In this document: positions 37,101-44,140 of the stretch, piece after piece
Position numbering within the stretch: position 1 is the first letter of the stretch
Layout of the letters: every line of letters begins with the position of its first letter
Source of the DNA: Leptidea sinapis
Taxonomy: Eukaryota > Arthropoda > Insecta > Lepidoptera > Pieridae
Assembly (NCBI RefSeq): GCF_905404315.1
Contig: NC_066265.1
Coordinates: forward strand, 11,827,501-11,891,500
DNA: 64,000 nt
Direction of reading: 5' to 3'
Program-made: the position numbers and the translations under genes
Notes under the pieces: model-generated
Database searches by the model: none
What the model was told of the DNA's origin: nothing
The model's input: only the letters and a program-made list of their open reading frames with translations

Positions 37101-39705
37101 ATATTAATTATATCGTGATATCAAAATCATAGACGTTATGTTTAGAAGTGAAAACTTCTTAAGCATCGTTGTGATTTGAAAGTCGATGAAACGAAAAAGC
37201 GCGACAGTAAGAAGAGATAGACACATAATAAACTCATAAGATTAAACGTTTAATAATCTGCCATCTGCAAGCTATTCTGGCGTGGGCCATAAAAACCGTT
37301 GGAGTTACACGTATGTAATGTATAATGGAAATGTTTATCTAAAATAGTCCTACAAAAATGACCGGGACAGCATATATCTCTCTTTTATGTATAAACCATT
37401 ATCGCCAAAATAGTGAACCATAAATACAATAAAAATTGATAATTTATTTCTAATGCATATATTTTGGTAGTTACACATTGCTTGAAGAAATATTTGAATA
37501 GTTATGATGATTAAGATACAACCGAGACGAAGAAGAACAACCAAGTGCGCGATATTATGGTGCGGACGACCGGACGACTGTGAGCGGAGGAGTTATTAAG
37601 TTACATTTTCAATGACTATCAACAAATCGCAGGGTCAAACCTCAAAAGAAGCAGGCATACATTTGGGCATGCCATGTTTTTCCTACGGCCAACTCTACAT
37701 GGATTGCCCACGCGTGTCGAAATCATATAACATAGTTCAGGAGTACATTGCAATACATACATCCGCACCTATCTAAATTACACAATATAATTGTTCGAAC
37801 ACTTATATCTGCATAACGACTGGACCGATTTTCATGATTTTTTTTGTCGGATATGGCTCTGTATCGAATAGCAGAATATTATCATATAAAATTATTGAAA
37901 AGTTGATCAAAAAAGAAAATACTTTCTTTCATTTAAAATCAGTATCAAAATTTTCTAGAGGCTTATCTTTTTTATGAAAAAAGGAGGACTAAAGAGCGTA
38001 CGGACACCAGGTGTTAAGTGATCACCGCCGGCAAAATCAGTCCCAGCTTTCTCACTGGGCGCAGCATACTGGTCGTTGTCGACGGATATAGCTCGAACCC
38101 GAAGCCCTTAAACGCTGGAGTGCCCCAAGGCTGTGTGCTATCTCCCACACTATTTCTTCTGCATATCAATGATATGTTGGACACCTCCAACATTCATTGC
38201 TTTGCAGACGACAGCACTGGTGATGCCGTATACACGGGCCATGCAGGGCTCTCTCAGGAAATCGTCGACCAGTGCCGGGAGAAACTTGTGTCTTCTATCG
38301 AGTCCTCTCTCGAGAAGGTCGCGGAATGGGTTAAATTGAACCTTGTCCAATTTAACCCCCAGAAGACTCAAGTTTGCGCGTTTACCACAAAAAAATCCCC
38401 ATTTGCTGTATCACCGTTCTTCAACAACACTTCCCTTAAAGCCTTGCCTAGTATCGGAATACTGGGTCTCGAAATCTCGAGCAATTGCCAATTCCGTGGC
38501 CATCTGGAGGGCAAAGCCAAATTGGCTTCGAAGAAGCTGGGCTTCATCAATAGAGCACGGCAATACTTCAAGCCGGCCCACATTCTAGCGCTTTACAACG
38601 CGCAGGTCCGGCCACACATGGAGTATTGCTGTCATCTCTTGTCTGGCTCACCCCAGTATCAGCTCGACCCATTTGACCGCGTACAACGTAGAGCAGCTCG
38701 AATTGTCGGAGACCCAGGGCTCTGTGAACGGCTGAATCACTTGGCGTTGCGTAGAGATGTCGCTTCATTGTGTGTCTTCTACCGCATTTTTCACGGGGAG
38801 TGTTCCGAAGAGCTGTTTCACCTGATTCCTGCCGCCGAGTTCCACCTTCGCACGACACGCCACAGGTTAGGATATCATCCCCACCATCTGGATGTGTTGC
38901 GGTCCTCCACAGTGCGGTTTTCAAGGAGCTTTCTTCCCCGTACTACAAAGCTGTGGAATGAGCTTAATTATGCGGTGTTTCCGCGACGATACGACATGGG
39001 TACCTTTAAAAAAAGCGCATACTCCTTCCTTAAAGGCCGGCAACGCTCCCGTTCTTCCTCTGGTGTTGCAAGAGATTGTGGGCGGTGGTGATCACTTAAC
39101 ACCATGACCCGTACGCTCGTTTGTCCTCCTGTTCGGAAACCGGAAACCTGACATGAGCGAGCCGGCATGCTGCAATGGCTGCACAGTAAAGGATCGAATG
39201 TGTATCAGCAAGGTCTTGGCTAGATTGTAATTAAGAATCAAGTATACGATCCAGAGCCACAACTAACGATATGTTACAATTATGAGTAGGAAAACGGGGA
39301 AGTCGCGGTTTCCCAGAAGCTGGTATTTGTCTTAACTCGTGAATCGAATCTTCCAAAGCCCTCCTCAATTGCTCACTATCATAGGTACAAACAGTTACAG
39401 TCTCGACGTCCACACGACAGAACTACAATCTGTAGGTGACATCAGATTAGTTATTATTATTAAGGTTGTTAGTTATTATTATTATTAAGGTCGGCTCAAA
39501 AAATAAGATTTTTGCTATATTATTTCTCTTTGTCATTTATTACCAATAATAATTTAATATTTTTCAGCCGCGGATCGAACTAGCTCAGTCTCGGGGTGTT
39601 ATTCTGCGGGCAGCAAGTCTTGACCGCGACACATCGCAGCCTCTGATGACAAGACTCTGCTCCATTCGAAGCCGCAGCACGGACTCTCAACGTCGACAAC
39701 TCTGA
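17191..39705 (+). CDS. Cngl: Cyclic nucleotide-gated channel, CNGL type, 5'-incomplete
   Basis: Cation-channel subunit opened by cAMP or cGMP in the plasma membrane. Exons: 17191-17344, 18741-18902, 20695-20794, 21727-21865, 22505-22671, 23333-23415, 25092-25241, 26081-26191, 26283-28101, 28177-28276, 28542-28770, 29341-29696, 30652-30839, 31259-31394, 32755-32876, 34363-34484, 36184-36351, 39568-39705 (TGA). All are GT..AG and phases agree, giving 1,480 codons. Order: end of pore and S6 (YVFTIVSYLIGVFIFATIVG), C-linker (MKRRVLRWYDY), cyclic-nucleotide-binding domain (FGEIGILN, RTADV), then about 1,240 residues of Ser/Lys-rich, mostly disordered tail with one coiled coil. S1-S5 and the pore helix are upstream of the window. 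The long tail fits insect CNGL better than the ~660-residue CngA. Identification by recalled family similarity; boundaries inferred by eye. Confidence 0.85.
17388..17490 (+). repeat. SINE-S 3' tail fragment in a Cngl intron
   Basis: Matches the tail of the SINE at 34528-34776: GTATTAAATATACCGTTGTC, TGCCTAGTTTGGGGCAAG and TTTGTGTAAAAGTGTGTCAA. The tRNA-like head is missing, so it is 5'-truncated. Confidence 0.7.
19062..20073. mobile_element. About 1-kb MITE-like element, CpG-rich ends
   Basis: Terminal inverted repeats CTGCATTTAGTGCT at 19062-19075 and its complement at 20060-20073. A second, subterminal pair (GGAACGCATTAG at about 19271 and CTAATGCGTTCC at about 20001) strengthens the symmetry. 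Both ends are GC- and CpG-rich (CGCGTCGC-type words) while the middle is AT-rich, unlike the surrounding intron. No transposase is present and no clear target duplication was found, so superfamily is open. Confidence 0.55.
20244..20308. repeat. 65-bp near-perfect hairpin in a Cngl intron
   Basis: Arms of 28 bp (20244-20271 and 20281-20308, start ATGTTGTGGCGCAATTAAAT) with two mismatches around a 9-nt loop. It could be a foldback transposon tip or, less likely, a small-RNA precursor; it lies on the sense strand of the channel gene's intron. Confidence 0.6.
20695..22671 (+). CDS. Cngl: Cngl exons for the cyclic-nucleotide-binding domain
   Basis: Exons 20695-20794, 21727-21865 and 22505-22671 encode the ligand-binding beta roll and C helix. 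Visible marks: YIFTPGDSICRKGEVAREMF (start of the roll), GDFFGEIGIL (phosphate-binding cassette with its conserved Gly-Glu), RTADVRS (the Arg-Thr pair that contacts the cyclic phosphate and purine in this family) and the final helix DYPEAQDILQTLGRKRL. All key residues are intact, so this domain should bind nucleotide. The loop between ILN and RTA is shorter than in vertebrate CNGA1. The intron 21866-22504 carries a LINE-A insertion and 20795-21726 carries a repeat B piece and a MITE, yet the splice sites look normal. Confidence 0.85.
21131..21262 (+). repeat. Repeat B, copy 1 (partial)
   Basis: Starts TTTTTTAATGAAAATAAGGG then ACGAGACGAGCAGG, the head of a family also found at 23011, 25834, 32189, 42095 and 53190. 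Only the first part is present. Confidence 0.65.
21294..21598. mobile_element. MITE family G, full copy
   Basis: A 305-bp unit between GGCCGTTCCCAAAATAGTAT and its imperfect complement ending ATATTGGGAACGGC. The inverted similarity continues through the adjoining TCTATCTCT block. The same right end is found at 1-42. Target duplication is not clear. Non-coding. Confidence 0.6.
21898..22340 (+). mobile_element. LINE-A 3' fragment inside a Cngl intron
   Basis: 5'-truncated LINE-A copy, sense to the gene, beginning about 33 bp after the splice donor at 21866. It covers the C-terminal coding part (SLGV(I/F)YRIYHGECS-type block, then ...GTFKKSAYT) and ends with the GATCA.TTAACACCAGGTGA / GTACGCTCGTTTGTCC 3' terminus and A-rich tail. 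Several frameshifts; dead. Confidence 0.8.
23011..23302 (+). repeat. Repeat B, copy 2 (near full length)
   Basis: Runs from TTTTTTTTTCCAAAATAAGG through GTGCCGCTCAGGATTCTTGA, ATGTTAAGTCTCATTTGCCC and GGTACCCATAATCTAGCCGG to GCAAGGGAGCCTCTCACTGG, just 30 bp before the acceptor of exon 23333-23415. About 290 bp; contains the internal short inverted pair CCGCTCAGGATTCTTG / CTGAGCG. Class unknown; no A/B box seen. Confidence 0.7.
23437..23850. other. GC-rich block of unknown origin in a Cngl intron
   Basis: Starts with AGTAGTAGTAATAGGGAAAG-type sequence and continues CpG-rich to a stop at 23841. A 104-codon open frame (23529-23843) ends EQCSQQTGGDPWMPRGDPGQ. Composition differs from the intron around it. 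It looks like the 5' leader of a non-LTR or other retroelement, but I recognise no motif. Confidence 0.35.
23900..24115 (+). promoter_or_regulatory. Possible internal promoter and signal-peptide first exon
   Basis: CpG-containing sequence (CGACCGGTCTCGGCGACGCACGACG, 23971-23995) precedes a short frame starting at ATG 24071: MKLLVKVLFYYSIVY, a plausible signal peptide, ending at a strong donor TAC|GTGAGT (24115/24116) in phase 0. A second hydrophobic start, MVFTQLGINFLGWATVCLWH at 24367, is also followed by a good donor (AAAA|GTAAGTA at 24438). Neither joins in frame to Cngl in an obvious way: the first is in phase 0 and could in principle join exon 25092, the second cannot. Could be a nested gene, an alternative Cngl start, or chance. 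Confidence 0.3.
24438..25091 (+). other. Intron remainder, nothing recognised
   Basis: AT-rich intronic sequence leading to the acceptor of exon 25092-25241; the open frame that starts before the acceptor is read-through of that exon. Confidence 0.5.
25513..25600 (+). repeat. tRNA-like sequence (Leu-like), probably a SINE head or tRNA pseudogene
   Basis: TTGGTCGAGTAGTCTAAGAC resembles the D-arm/A-box of tRNA-Leu; TCGGA-TTTAAGA-TCTGG forms an anticodon stem with TAA as anticodon; GTGGGTTCGAACCCGAC gives a T-arm and B box. The acceptor strands do not pair and the long variable arm of tRNA-Leu is missing, so it is not a working tRNA gene. Confidence 0.5.
25834..26014 (+). repeat. Repeat B, copy 3 (internally deleted)
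   Basis: Head TTTTTTTATGAAAATAAGGG, a gap after GACGAGCAG, then the middle and tail blocks down to GGTACCCATAATCTAGCCGG. Ends about 65 bp before exon 26081-26191. Confidence 0.65.
26081..28101 (+). CDS. Cngl: Cngl tail exons, including the 1.8-kb exon
   Basis: Exon 26081-26191 (37 codons) and exon 26283-28101 (606 codons and one base) form the core of the cytoplasmic tail. A short motif is present twice: SPIGAGLPLLSRLKLLKEK in the first exon and TIIGAGLPLLQRLLLLKAK near residue 37 of the second, consistent with an amphipathic helix duplicated across an intron. The rest is rich in Ser, Lys, Pro and Thr with several basic-leucine patches (FKEKILQVQ, FRDKLKALQSG, VKKLKILNERQKLAELEKV, RRTLKSILKKLSED) and SP/TP sites. 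It looks unstructured and phosphorylatable. No known domain is recognised; function of the motifs is unknown. Confidence 0.8.
30095..30320 (-). mobile_element. LINE-A 3' fragment, antisense in a Cngl intron
   Basis: Reverse complement of the LINE-A end: GAGGACAAACGAGCG, GGTGTTAA.GGATCACCGCCG, TACCCATGTCGTATCATCCC and ACATCCAGATGT correspond to 39125 back to about 38885 of the best copy. 5'-truncated. Confidence 0.8.
31074..31128. repeat. (TA)n microsatellite
   Basis: About 27 uninterrupted TA dinucleotides within the intron before exon 31259-31394. Confidence 0.9.
31770..31880 (+). repeat. SINE-S tail fragment
   Basis: TTTCCGAGTCATGGATGTTT, TATGTTTAAGTAAGTATATT and CTTGTACCGATAGTACAG match the body and tail of the SINE at 34528-34776; head and extreme 3' end are missing or diverged. 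Confidence 0.6.
31955..32175 (+). pseudogene. Retroelement D endonuclease-domain fragment
   Basis: Encodes MPAILEPNRTSRDDGKRPHG, then fragments in other frames corresponding to ...WDAT.VDT.A.S... and KAARAAVETAENLKRTKFAS. The same region in the minus-strand relic at 44990-46401 reads IPAVLEPNGITRRDGKRPDG. It is directly followed by repeat B at 32189. Confidence 0.65.
32189..32491 (+). repeat. Repeat B, copy 4 (near full length)
   Basis: From TTTTTTATGATATAAGGGAT to GCAAAGGAGCCTCCAACTGA; aligns with copy 2 throughout. Lies in the intron before exon 32755-32876. Confidence 0.7.
34009..34146. mobile_element. 138-bp MITE with TAA target duplication
   Basis: Inverted ends of about 27 bp, CCCTCTTATTCATAATAGTC on the left and CCCCCTTATTCATAATGGTC (complement) on the right, flanked by TAA at 34006-34008 and 34147-34149. 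The 3-bp TAA duplication fits PIF/Harbinger-like elements, though the ends differ from those of 2826-3406. It lies in the intron before exon 34363-34484. Confidence 0.7.
34528..34776 (+). mobile_element. SINE-S, full-length tRNA-derived SINE
   Basis: tRNA-like head with A-box-like TATAGAATGGTTAGTGACTC and a perfect B box GGTTCGAATCCC (34582-34593), then a non-tRNA body (TTTCCGAGTTATGTATGTTT) and the tail TGCCTAGTTTGGGGCAAAAT..GTGTAAAAGTGTGTCAATATTA. Fragments of the same family lie at 17388, 31770 and 60760. It starts 44 bp after the donor of exon 34363-34484 and is in sense orientation. Confidence 0.8.
34928..35031 (+). other. tRNA-like foldback
   Basis: Outer strands ATTTATGAACGAT (34928-34940) and ATCGTTCATAAAT (35019-35031) are perfect complements and would give a 7-bp acceptor plus extension. 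Inside, CTCGG-ACGGAAC-CCGAG is a perfect anticodon arm (GGA, but C instead of U at 33) and GCGGATTCGAGTCCCGC a T-arm/B box. The segment between acceptor and anticodon arm is about 16 nt too long for a D-arm. Most likely a tRNA pseudogene or SINE relic. Confidence 0.45.
35235..36167 (+). pseudogene. LINE-C 5'-truncated copy, C-terminal reverse transcriptase region
   Basis: One open frame of 214 codons (35291-35935) preceded by in-frame LINE sequence. It covers the thumb and C-terminal part of a non-LTR reverse transcriptase: LQWGPHIEELAIRLSSA, then YFHSIMSYGILLWSSA (the conserved Y..S...YG...W), LQKRAIRAIYNLGP and the end YYNINDFLND. No catalytic YADD is included. The 3' UTR ends with the repeats ATATTTGAATTTGAA at 36151-36166. 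Sequence type and tail suggest the CR1/jockey branch. The uninterrupted frame implies a young insertion. It ends 15 nt before the splice acceptor of Cngl exon 36184-36351. Confidence 0.8.
36775..37240 (-). repeat. Repeat family E, copy 2 (inverted)
   Basis: Reverse complement of 880-1310; shared words include GAAGAAGAGATTGTCTTATA, GTACCAGGACTTCATATG and GATGAAACGAAAAAGCG. Lies in the last intron of Cngl. Confidence 0.55.
37600..37776 (+). pseudogene. Helitron helicase C-terminal fragment
   Basis: Frame reads TFSMTINKSQGQTSKEAG, then PCFSYGQLYMDCPRVSK and a TAA at 37774-37776. INKSQGQ (helicase motif V/VI region) and ..FSHGQLYVA.SRV.. are hallmarks of the Pif1-like helicase of Helitron Rep/Hel proteins. 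A stop precedes it and the rest of the protein is missing. This shows autonomous Helitrons existed in this lineage, relevant to the short Helitron-like units at 3936 and 10949. Confidence 0.8.
37983..39128 (+). pseudogene. LINE-A, longest open copy, with an inverted terminal piece
   Basis: A 357-codon open frame (38018-39091) holds the palm to C-terminus of a non-LTR reverse transcriptase: NAGVPQGCVLSPTLFLLHIN, the catalytic CFADDSTGDAV, KAKLASKKLGFINRARQYF, YNAQVRPHMEYCCHLLSG and the terminal MGTFKKSAYSFLKGRQRSRS. This is a common lepidopteran LINE type (jockey/CR1-like; clade not certain). The N-terminal half and endonuclease are missing. The 47 bp at 37983-38029 are the reverse complement of the 3' end at 39082-39128, so the copy is bounded by an inverted repeat made of its own 3' terminus. 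Lies in the last Cngl intron. Confidence 0.85.
39568..39705 (+). CDS. Cngl: Cngl last coding exon and stop
   Basis: Acceptor TTTTTCAG at 39560-39567, 45 codons ending ...SIRSRSTDSQRRQL and TGA at 39703-39705. Arg-rich, with Ser-Arg repeats suited to phosphorylation. In phase with exon 36184-36351 across a 3.2-kb intron filled with repeats. Confidence 0.75.
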   Translation, partial: PRIELAQSRGVILRAASLDRDTSQPLMTRLCSIRSRSTDSQRRQL

Positions 39706-39981
39706 TCGTTTGTCGATATCACAATTCAACACGCGATTGTGTTGCACTGTTTTGTAGTAAAAAAATTAAAAATCGGATTCCGTTATGGATGGCACGACTG
39801 CGAGACCTTGTCATAATTTATTTAGACTTTAACAACTCTCATCTTTTATGTATACGGTGTTTTTCGGCCTGTAAGTCGTGAACGCTGAAGATAAACCTGT
39901 GAAAGTCGTTATAGTTTCAAATTTCGAAAAAGAAAAGCGGTGTATGCTTACACGAAAGAAGTAAAAACTTGTCGTTCGGCG

Positions 39982-39987
39982 AATAAA
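39982..39987 (+). terminator. Candidate polyadenylation signal of Cngl
   Basis: AATAAA 277 bp after the stop codon, followed by T/GT-rich sequence (TTTTTTTTGTTC). ATTAAA near 39762 is a weaker alternative. Confidence 0.45.
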
Positions 39988-40153
39988 AAATACGAAGTAT
40001 TTTTTTTGTTCTACCTTCATATTATATAACATTTATAGGATATATAATTATAAATTATGTTTTAATTACTGTGGTATCTTGCTCTTGTTTTATTAAATAT
40101 CTTATGTTTCATCAAATTACTTAGCGCAATCACGCATTACAACAATCACACAA

Positions 40154-40744
40154 TAGGGATGATCGATATTCATCGATGGTGAATACTATATCGATGTTTA
40201 GCAGGAAAACATCCATGTGTTGACTTCAATATAATCGACACATCGATTTTATAATAATAAAATATCGAAACGTCGATAATTTCTTAGGGAGCCATCAAGA
40301 GTGTATCATATATATTAGGTTCAACTATCAAGCTAAATAGTCATTAGCTATGACTTACTATTTTCCACTAGGTAAGACTATTTAGACACCTGTCAAAGTT
40401 ATTTTCTTTACAAAATCTTTGTGCCCAAAAAGTTAACTTTTTTCTTTACCTTTGGAATTTTTATAACAATAAACAATTTTTCTCAGTTTCCTCACCATCG
40501 ATGTTGAGGAAACTAAAGACTATTTAGACACCTGTCAAAGTTATTTTCTTTACAAAATCTTTGTGCCCAAAAAGTTAATTTTTTTCTTTACCTTTGGAAT
40601 TTTTATAACAATAAACAATTTTCCTCAGTTTCCTCAACATCGATGTTTTCAGACATATCTATGTTTTTCAATCGATATTTATCGTACATCGATACTTTTG
40701 ATTCGATGTCAACATCGATGGTTTTCTAATATCGACCATCCCTA
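40154..40744. mobile_element. hAT-like non-autonomous element with internal duplication
   Basis: Ends TAGGGATGATCGATATTCAT and complement TAGGGATGGTCGATATTAGA, flanked by TCACACAA (40146-40153) and CCACACAA (40745-40752), an 8-bp duplication with one change, as made by hAT transposases. Inside, 40376-40517 is repeated at 40518-40655 (offset 142 bp). About nine ATCGAT/CATCGATG words cluster towards both ends and could be transposase-binding sites. No transposase encoded. Confidence 0.75.
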
Positions 40745-40859
40745 CCACACAATCAACATAGGCGCCGCGCTGCTGCAAACGCTAAACGAAATAGCGAATG
40801 CATTAATTTTGTAGTTTCCGATTTCGAAGCAAGACTCTTGTCAAAAGCATTTTTAAAAA

Positions 40860-42090
40860 GGGGCCTCACAATTTTGCTGAAGACATAACAATGAGAAAAT
40901 TAATTTTATATGATTTTATATCAATTTTTTGCCAACTGTTGAAAATGTCGTGCCAAAGAAAATATGAAAGAGAGACTACCTAGATAGTTATAATTAATGT
41001 TCAACAATTAAAATGCATGTATAATATATTACTTATTTCAAATTTTATTCTAAGAGAGTATAATATAATAATATTGAATCTATATAAATAATTTGCCAAT
41101 GAAACCAATTGGCATTATTGAAAATGTTTTCTCCTTATACGGTCGAATGCCTTTGTATTTAGACTTTGGTTTCTAGAATTACTGAAATATTTCAAACATA
41201 GTTTGGGGAATAGATATTGTTAGGTCGTAAATCGAAAATTTGTTCTTTATATATTAAGTAATCCGGATCTATCATATCTTAAATGCATTTTAAGACATTC
41301 AGTATGGTTAAATGTTAAACTTAACCTACAAAAATGGTCCTTTGCTGCATAATGGAATTTTCCACTATGCAGCATATATGGGAAAAAGTGACATTCCTGT
41401 GTTAGAAGATTTGTATATGGCAAGCATGTCATTTGTATTTCCTCGTGTCCTAGGGCGATGCTGCTGTTAGCTTTTAAATTTCCACGAAACCTCTTCGTTT
41501 TGTCAATTTTCAGCTTATCGCAAATCAGCGATGCTATACCTACACGTAATTTCATCCTACGTTTTGCTCTGGATTCGTATTCTGGTATAATTTCCCTAGA
41601 AGGTTAACGAAATTGGAGTCGCGCGTCAACGACATCAGAAAGTCATAAAGTAGTCAGTAAATGTAAAATATTTCTCCTACAACTAAAAGGGTTATCTATG
41701 CTATATTATATAATGTTTTAAGTTGTCAACTCAACCAAACGTCAAAATTTTGCAGAATACTCAATCTCCATAGATTGACGTTCTATCTTGTTACGAGAAT
41801 ACGCATCATACGATTTCCCTAGATCAGAACTGAACCATCAATTTGTGTTACTGGAATACAAAATCCTAACTTTTTGAACTTATGTCGCTGCGATCCTATT
41901 CTCGTTTTATTACGAGAATAGGGTTCCAGTACTTTGGTAACTGTTTGTGTACCCCGAGTCAATAGAGAGAATAATAAAAAATGGCCACGCTTATCAGTTT
42001 TTCTAATCCACATCCTATTAATTTCTTTACTCACATGTATACGTGGTAGTATTGTATACTTTATTTTGCTAACCATACTACAGATGTAGT
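40860..42090. other. Intergenic stretch, two unexplained minus-strand frames
   Basis: Frames at 41247-41555 (MKLRVGIASLICDKLKIDKT...) and 41819-42265 (second half IKYTILPRIHVSKEINRMW...) have a protein-like look but no recognised domain; the second runs into repeat B. A perfect 11-bp hairpin CCTATTCTCGT-6-ACGAGAATAGG lies at 41895-41922. Possibly remnants of one decayed retroelement or retrogene. Confidence 0.3.
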
Positions 42091-42094
42091 GCAG

Positions 42095-42385
42095 GTTTTT
42101 TTTATGACAGTAAGGAACGTGACGAGCAGGACGTTCAGCTGATGGTAATTGAAACGCCCTGCCCATGACAATGCAATGCTGCCCAGGATTCTTGAAAAAC
42201 CGAAAACTTATGAGCGGCACTACAATTGCGCTCGTCACCTTGAGACATAAGATGTCAAGTCTCATTTGCCCAGTTTTTTCTCTAGCTATGGCGCCCTTCA
42301 GACCGTAACTGAATTATGCTTAAATATTACTGCTTCACGGCAGAAATAGGCACTTTTGTGGTATCCATAATCCAGCAGGTGCAAT
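42095..42385 (+). repeat. Repeat B, copy 5
   Basis: TTTTTTTTATGACAGTAAGGAAC then CAGGACGTTCAGCTGATGGT and onwards to TGGTATCCATAATCCAGCAGG. Aligns with copies 2 and 4. Confidence 0.7.
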
Positions 42386-42650
42386 GACTAGGCTTATAAA
42401 GGCACCCTTTGACATTAGGTATCTACATAATATATTTTAAATCTCTCATTAGTTGCATAAATGCATGTTTAATAGAACAGGTCACCACACATTCATAAGT
42501 CCGATTTCATTCCAGAATGAAAAATCAGTTAGCAGTTAGTTTTGTGAACTCCATGACATTGTGCCATAACTTAAACAAGAGATATCTACATTTTTTGCAC
42601 AATTTAAATGTTAAATGTTAGTTCCAATTATAATATTAGAACATAGTAAC

Positions 42651-43093
42651 CTTAGATTAAGGATTGTTCTCCGCTGCACTCCAACTAGATATCGCAGGCG
42701 TAGTCGCAAAGTGCGGTAACTCATACTACGACCAAGTGGGGTACTCGAGCCAATCTAGAACAATATTTGTGACGTTGACACATGCTCTGTTAAACTTTGC
42801 TAATAATTAAAACTAAAATGCTGGGTTGCGTGGTAAAACTTTGTTAAAATAATACTTACTACAAGATATTAAAAGACACTGGGATCACATATCATCAGTA
42901 TTTTGTATTTTGTTAATTTCAGTGTAAAATAACATAAAGATTATGTTACAAAATTTGAAAGATGCCATTGGGCATTGATTGTCAAGATGCCACGCATACA
43001 AGCATCTAATAGTTGCCGCAATAAAAAACCTATTGTTCTTAGATAGTGCGGTGTATTAGTTGGAGCGCGGCGGAGACCAATCCTTAATCTTAG
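42651..43093. mobile_element. hAT-like MITE with perfect 8-bp target duplication
   Basis: A 443-bp element with about 38-bp inverted ends (CTTAGATTAAGGATTGTTCT left; complement of right CTAAGATTAAGGATTGGTCT), flanked by ATAGTAAC at 42643-42650 and again at 43094-43101. Non-coding. Confidence 0.8.
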
Positions 43094-43509
43094 ATAGTAA
43101 CATTAAGAACTATGATAATATTATGTTGACATCTATCAATTCTTATTAAACAACAACCCAAAAATAACTAGGTTATAGTGTAACCACTAAATTATTTATA
43201 TATCAGCCTTACAATTTTTTTTTTATTAAAGTAAGGCTAATACTAAATAGATAACTATTAAAATAGGTTCACGATTACAATTAAAAATAGTTAAATATAA
43301 TATGTAATGTAAAACATGATATGAATTCCAATTACCTACTTATAATTTTAGATGTAGTGTTCTAAGTACCTAATTTCTATATTTATGATTGTATTAATAG
43401 AGTTTAAACGATAATAAATGAATGGTGATATTATTTTATATGAAAAGAAGTTTTATTTTCTTAAGTATTTACCTATCGGTGTTCTGTTTAATCCAAAGAA
43501 GTTGGTTTC

Positions 43510-43545
43510 GCGCATGGTCATTGATAAATATCAATGACCATGCGC
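43510..43545. repeat. 36-bp perfect palindromic hairpin
   Basis: GCGCATGGTCATTGATA, two A bases, then its exact 17-bp complement. The dyad is complete and lies 60 bp before the 100-bp tandem repeat. Confidence 0.9.
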
Positions 43546-43569
43546 ATTTTAGTTCCATGTGGCACAACA

Positions 43570-44050
43570 ATTTTCACCGCAGCCATCTTGGATTTAAAAA
43601 GTGATCCCAAATTCGTTCTCTGCACCCCCGAGAACCTCAGATACGATATCCATATTGTTGAAATCATAATTTTGCACGGCGGCCATTTTGATTTTCAAAA
43701 ATGATCCCAAATTCGTTCTCTGCACCCTCGAACCTCGGATACGATATCCATATTGTTGAAATCATAATTTTGCACGGCGGCCATCTTGGATTTCAAAAAT
43801 GATCTTAAATTCGTTCTCTGCACCCTCGAGAATCTCGGATACGATATCCATATTGTTGTAATCAAAAAATTGCGCGGCGGCCAACTTGGATTTCAAAAAT
43901 GATTCCATATTCGTTCTCTGCACCCTCGAGAAGCTCGGATACGATATCCATATAGTTAAAATCATAATTTTGCACGGCGGCCATCTTGGATTTCAAAAAT
44001 TATTCCAAATTCGTTCTCCACGCCCTAAAAAACCTCGGATATAGCTGGAA
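43570..44050. repeat. 100-bp tandem repeat, five units
   Basis: Units start at 43603, 43703, 43801, 43901 and 44001 as measured at GAT(C/T)CCAAATTCGTTCTC, spacing 98-100 bp. Each contains TGCACCCTCGAGAACCTCGG, ATACGATATCCATATTGTTG and GCACGGCGGCCATCTTGGAT. The end continues into a block shared with repeat family E (TCTCGCTTTTTCGTTTCATCG), so the array may be part of a larger element. Confidence 0.85.
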
Positions 44051-44140
44051 AAGGCGCTTTTATCGTCTCGCTTTTTCGTTTCATCGAGTTTCAAAAAATA
44101 ACGATTCTAAAGAACATCTTTACTTACACTTCAAAAATTG

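Noticed and set aside
38133..39168. Several plus and minus frames overlapping LINE-A
   Set aside because: They are shadows of the 357-codon reverse transcriptase frame.
41819..42265. 148-codon minus-strand gene
   Set aside because: Its first half is antisense repeat B; the remainder has no recognisable homology, so it is not supported as a gene.
43762..43965. 67-codon minus frame in the 100-bp array
   Set aside because: It is a by-product of the repeat unit length and composition.
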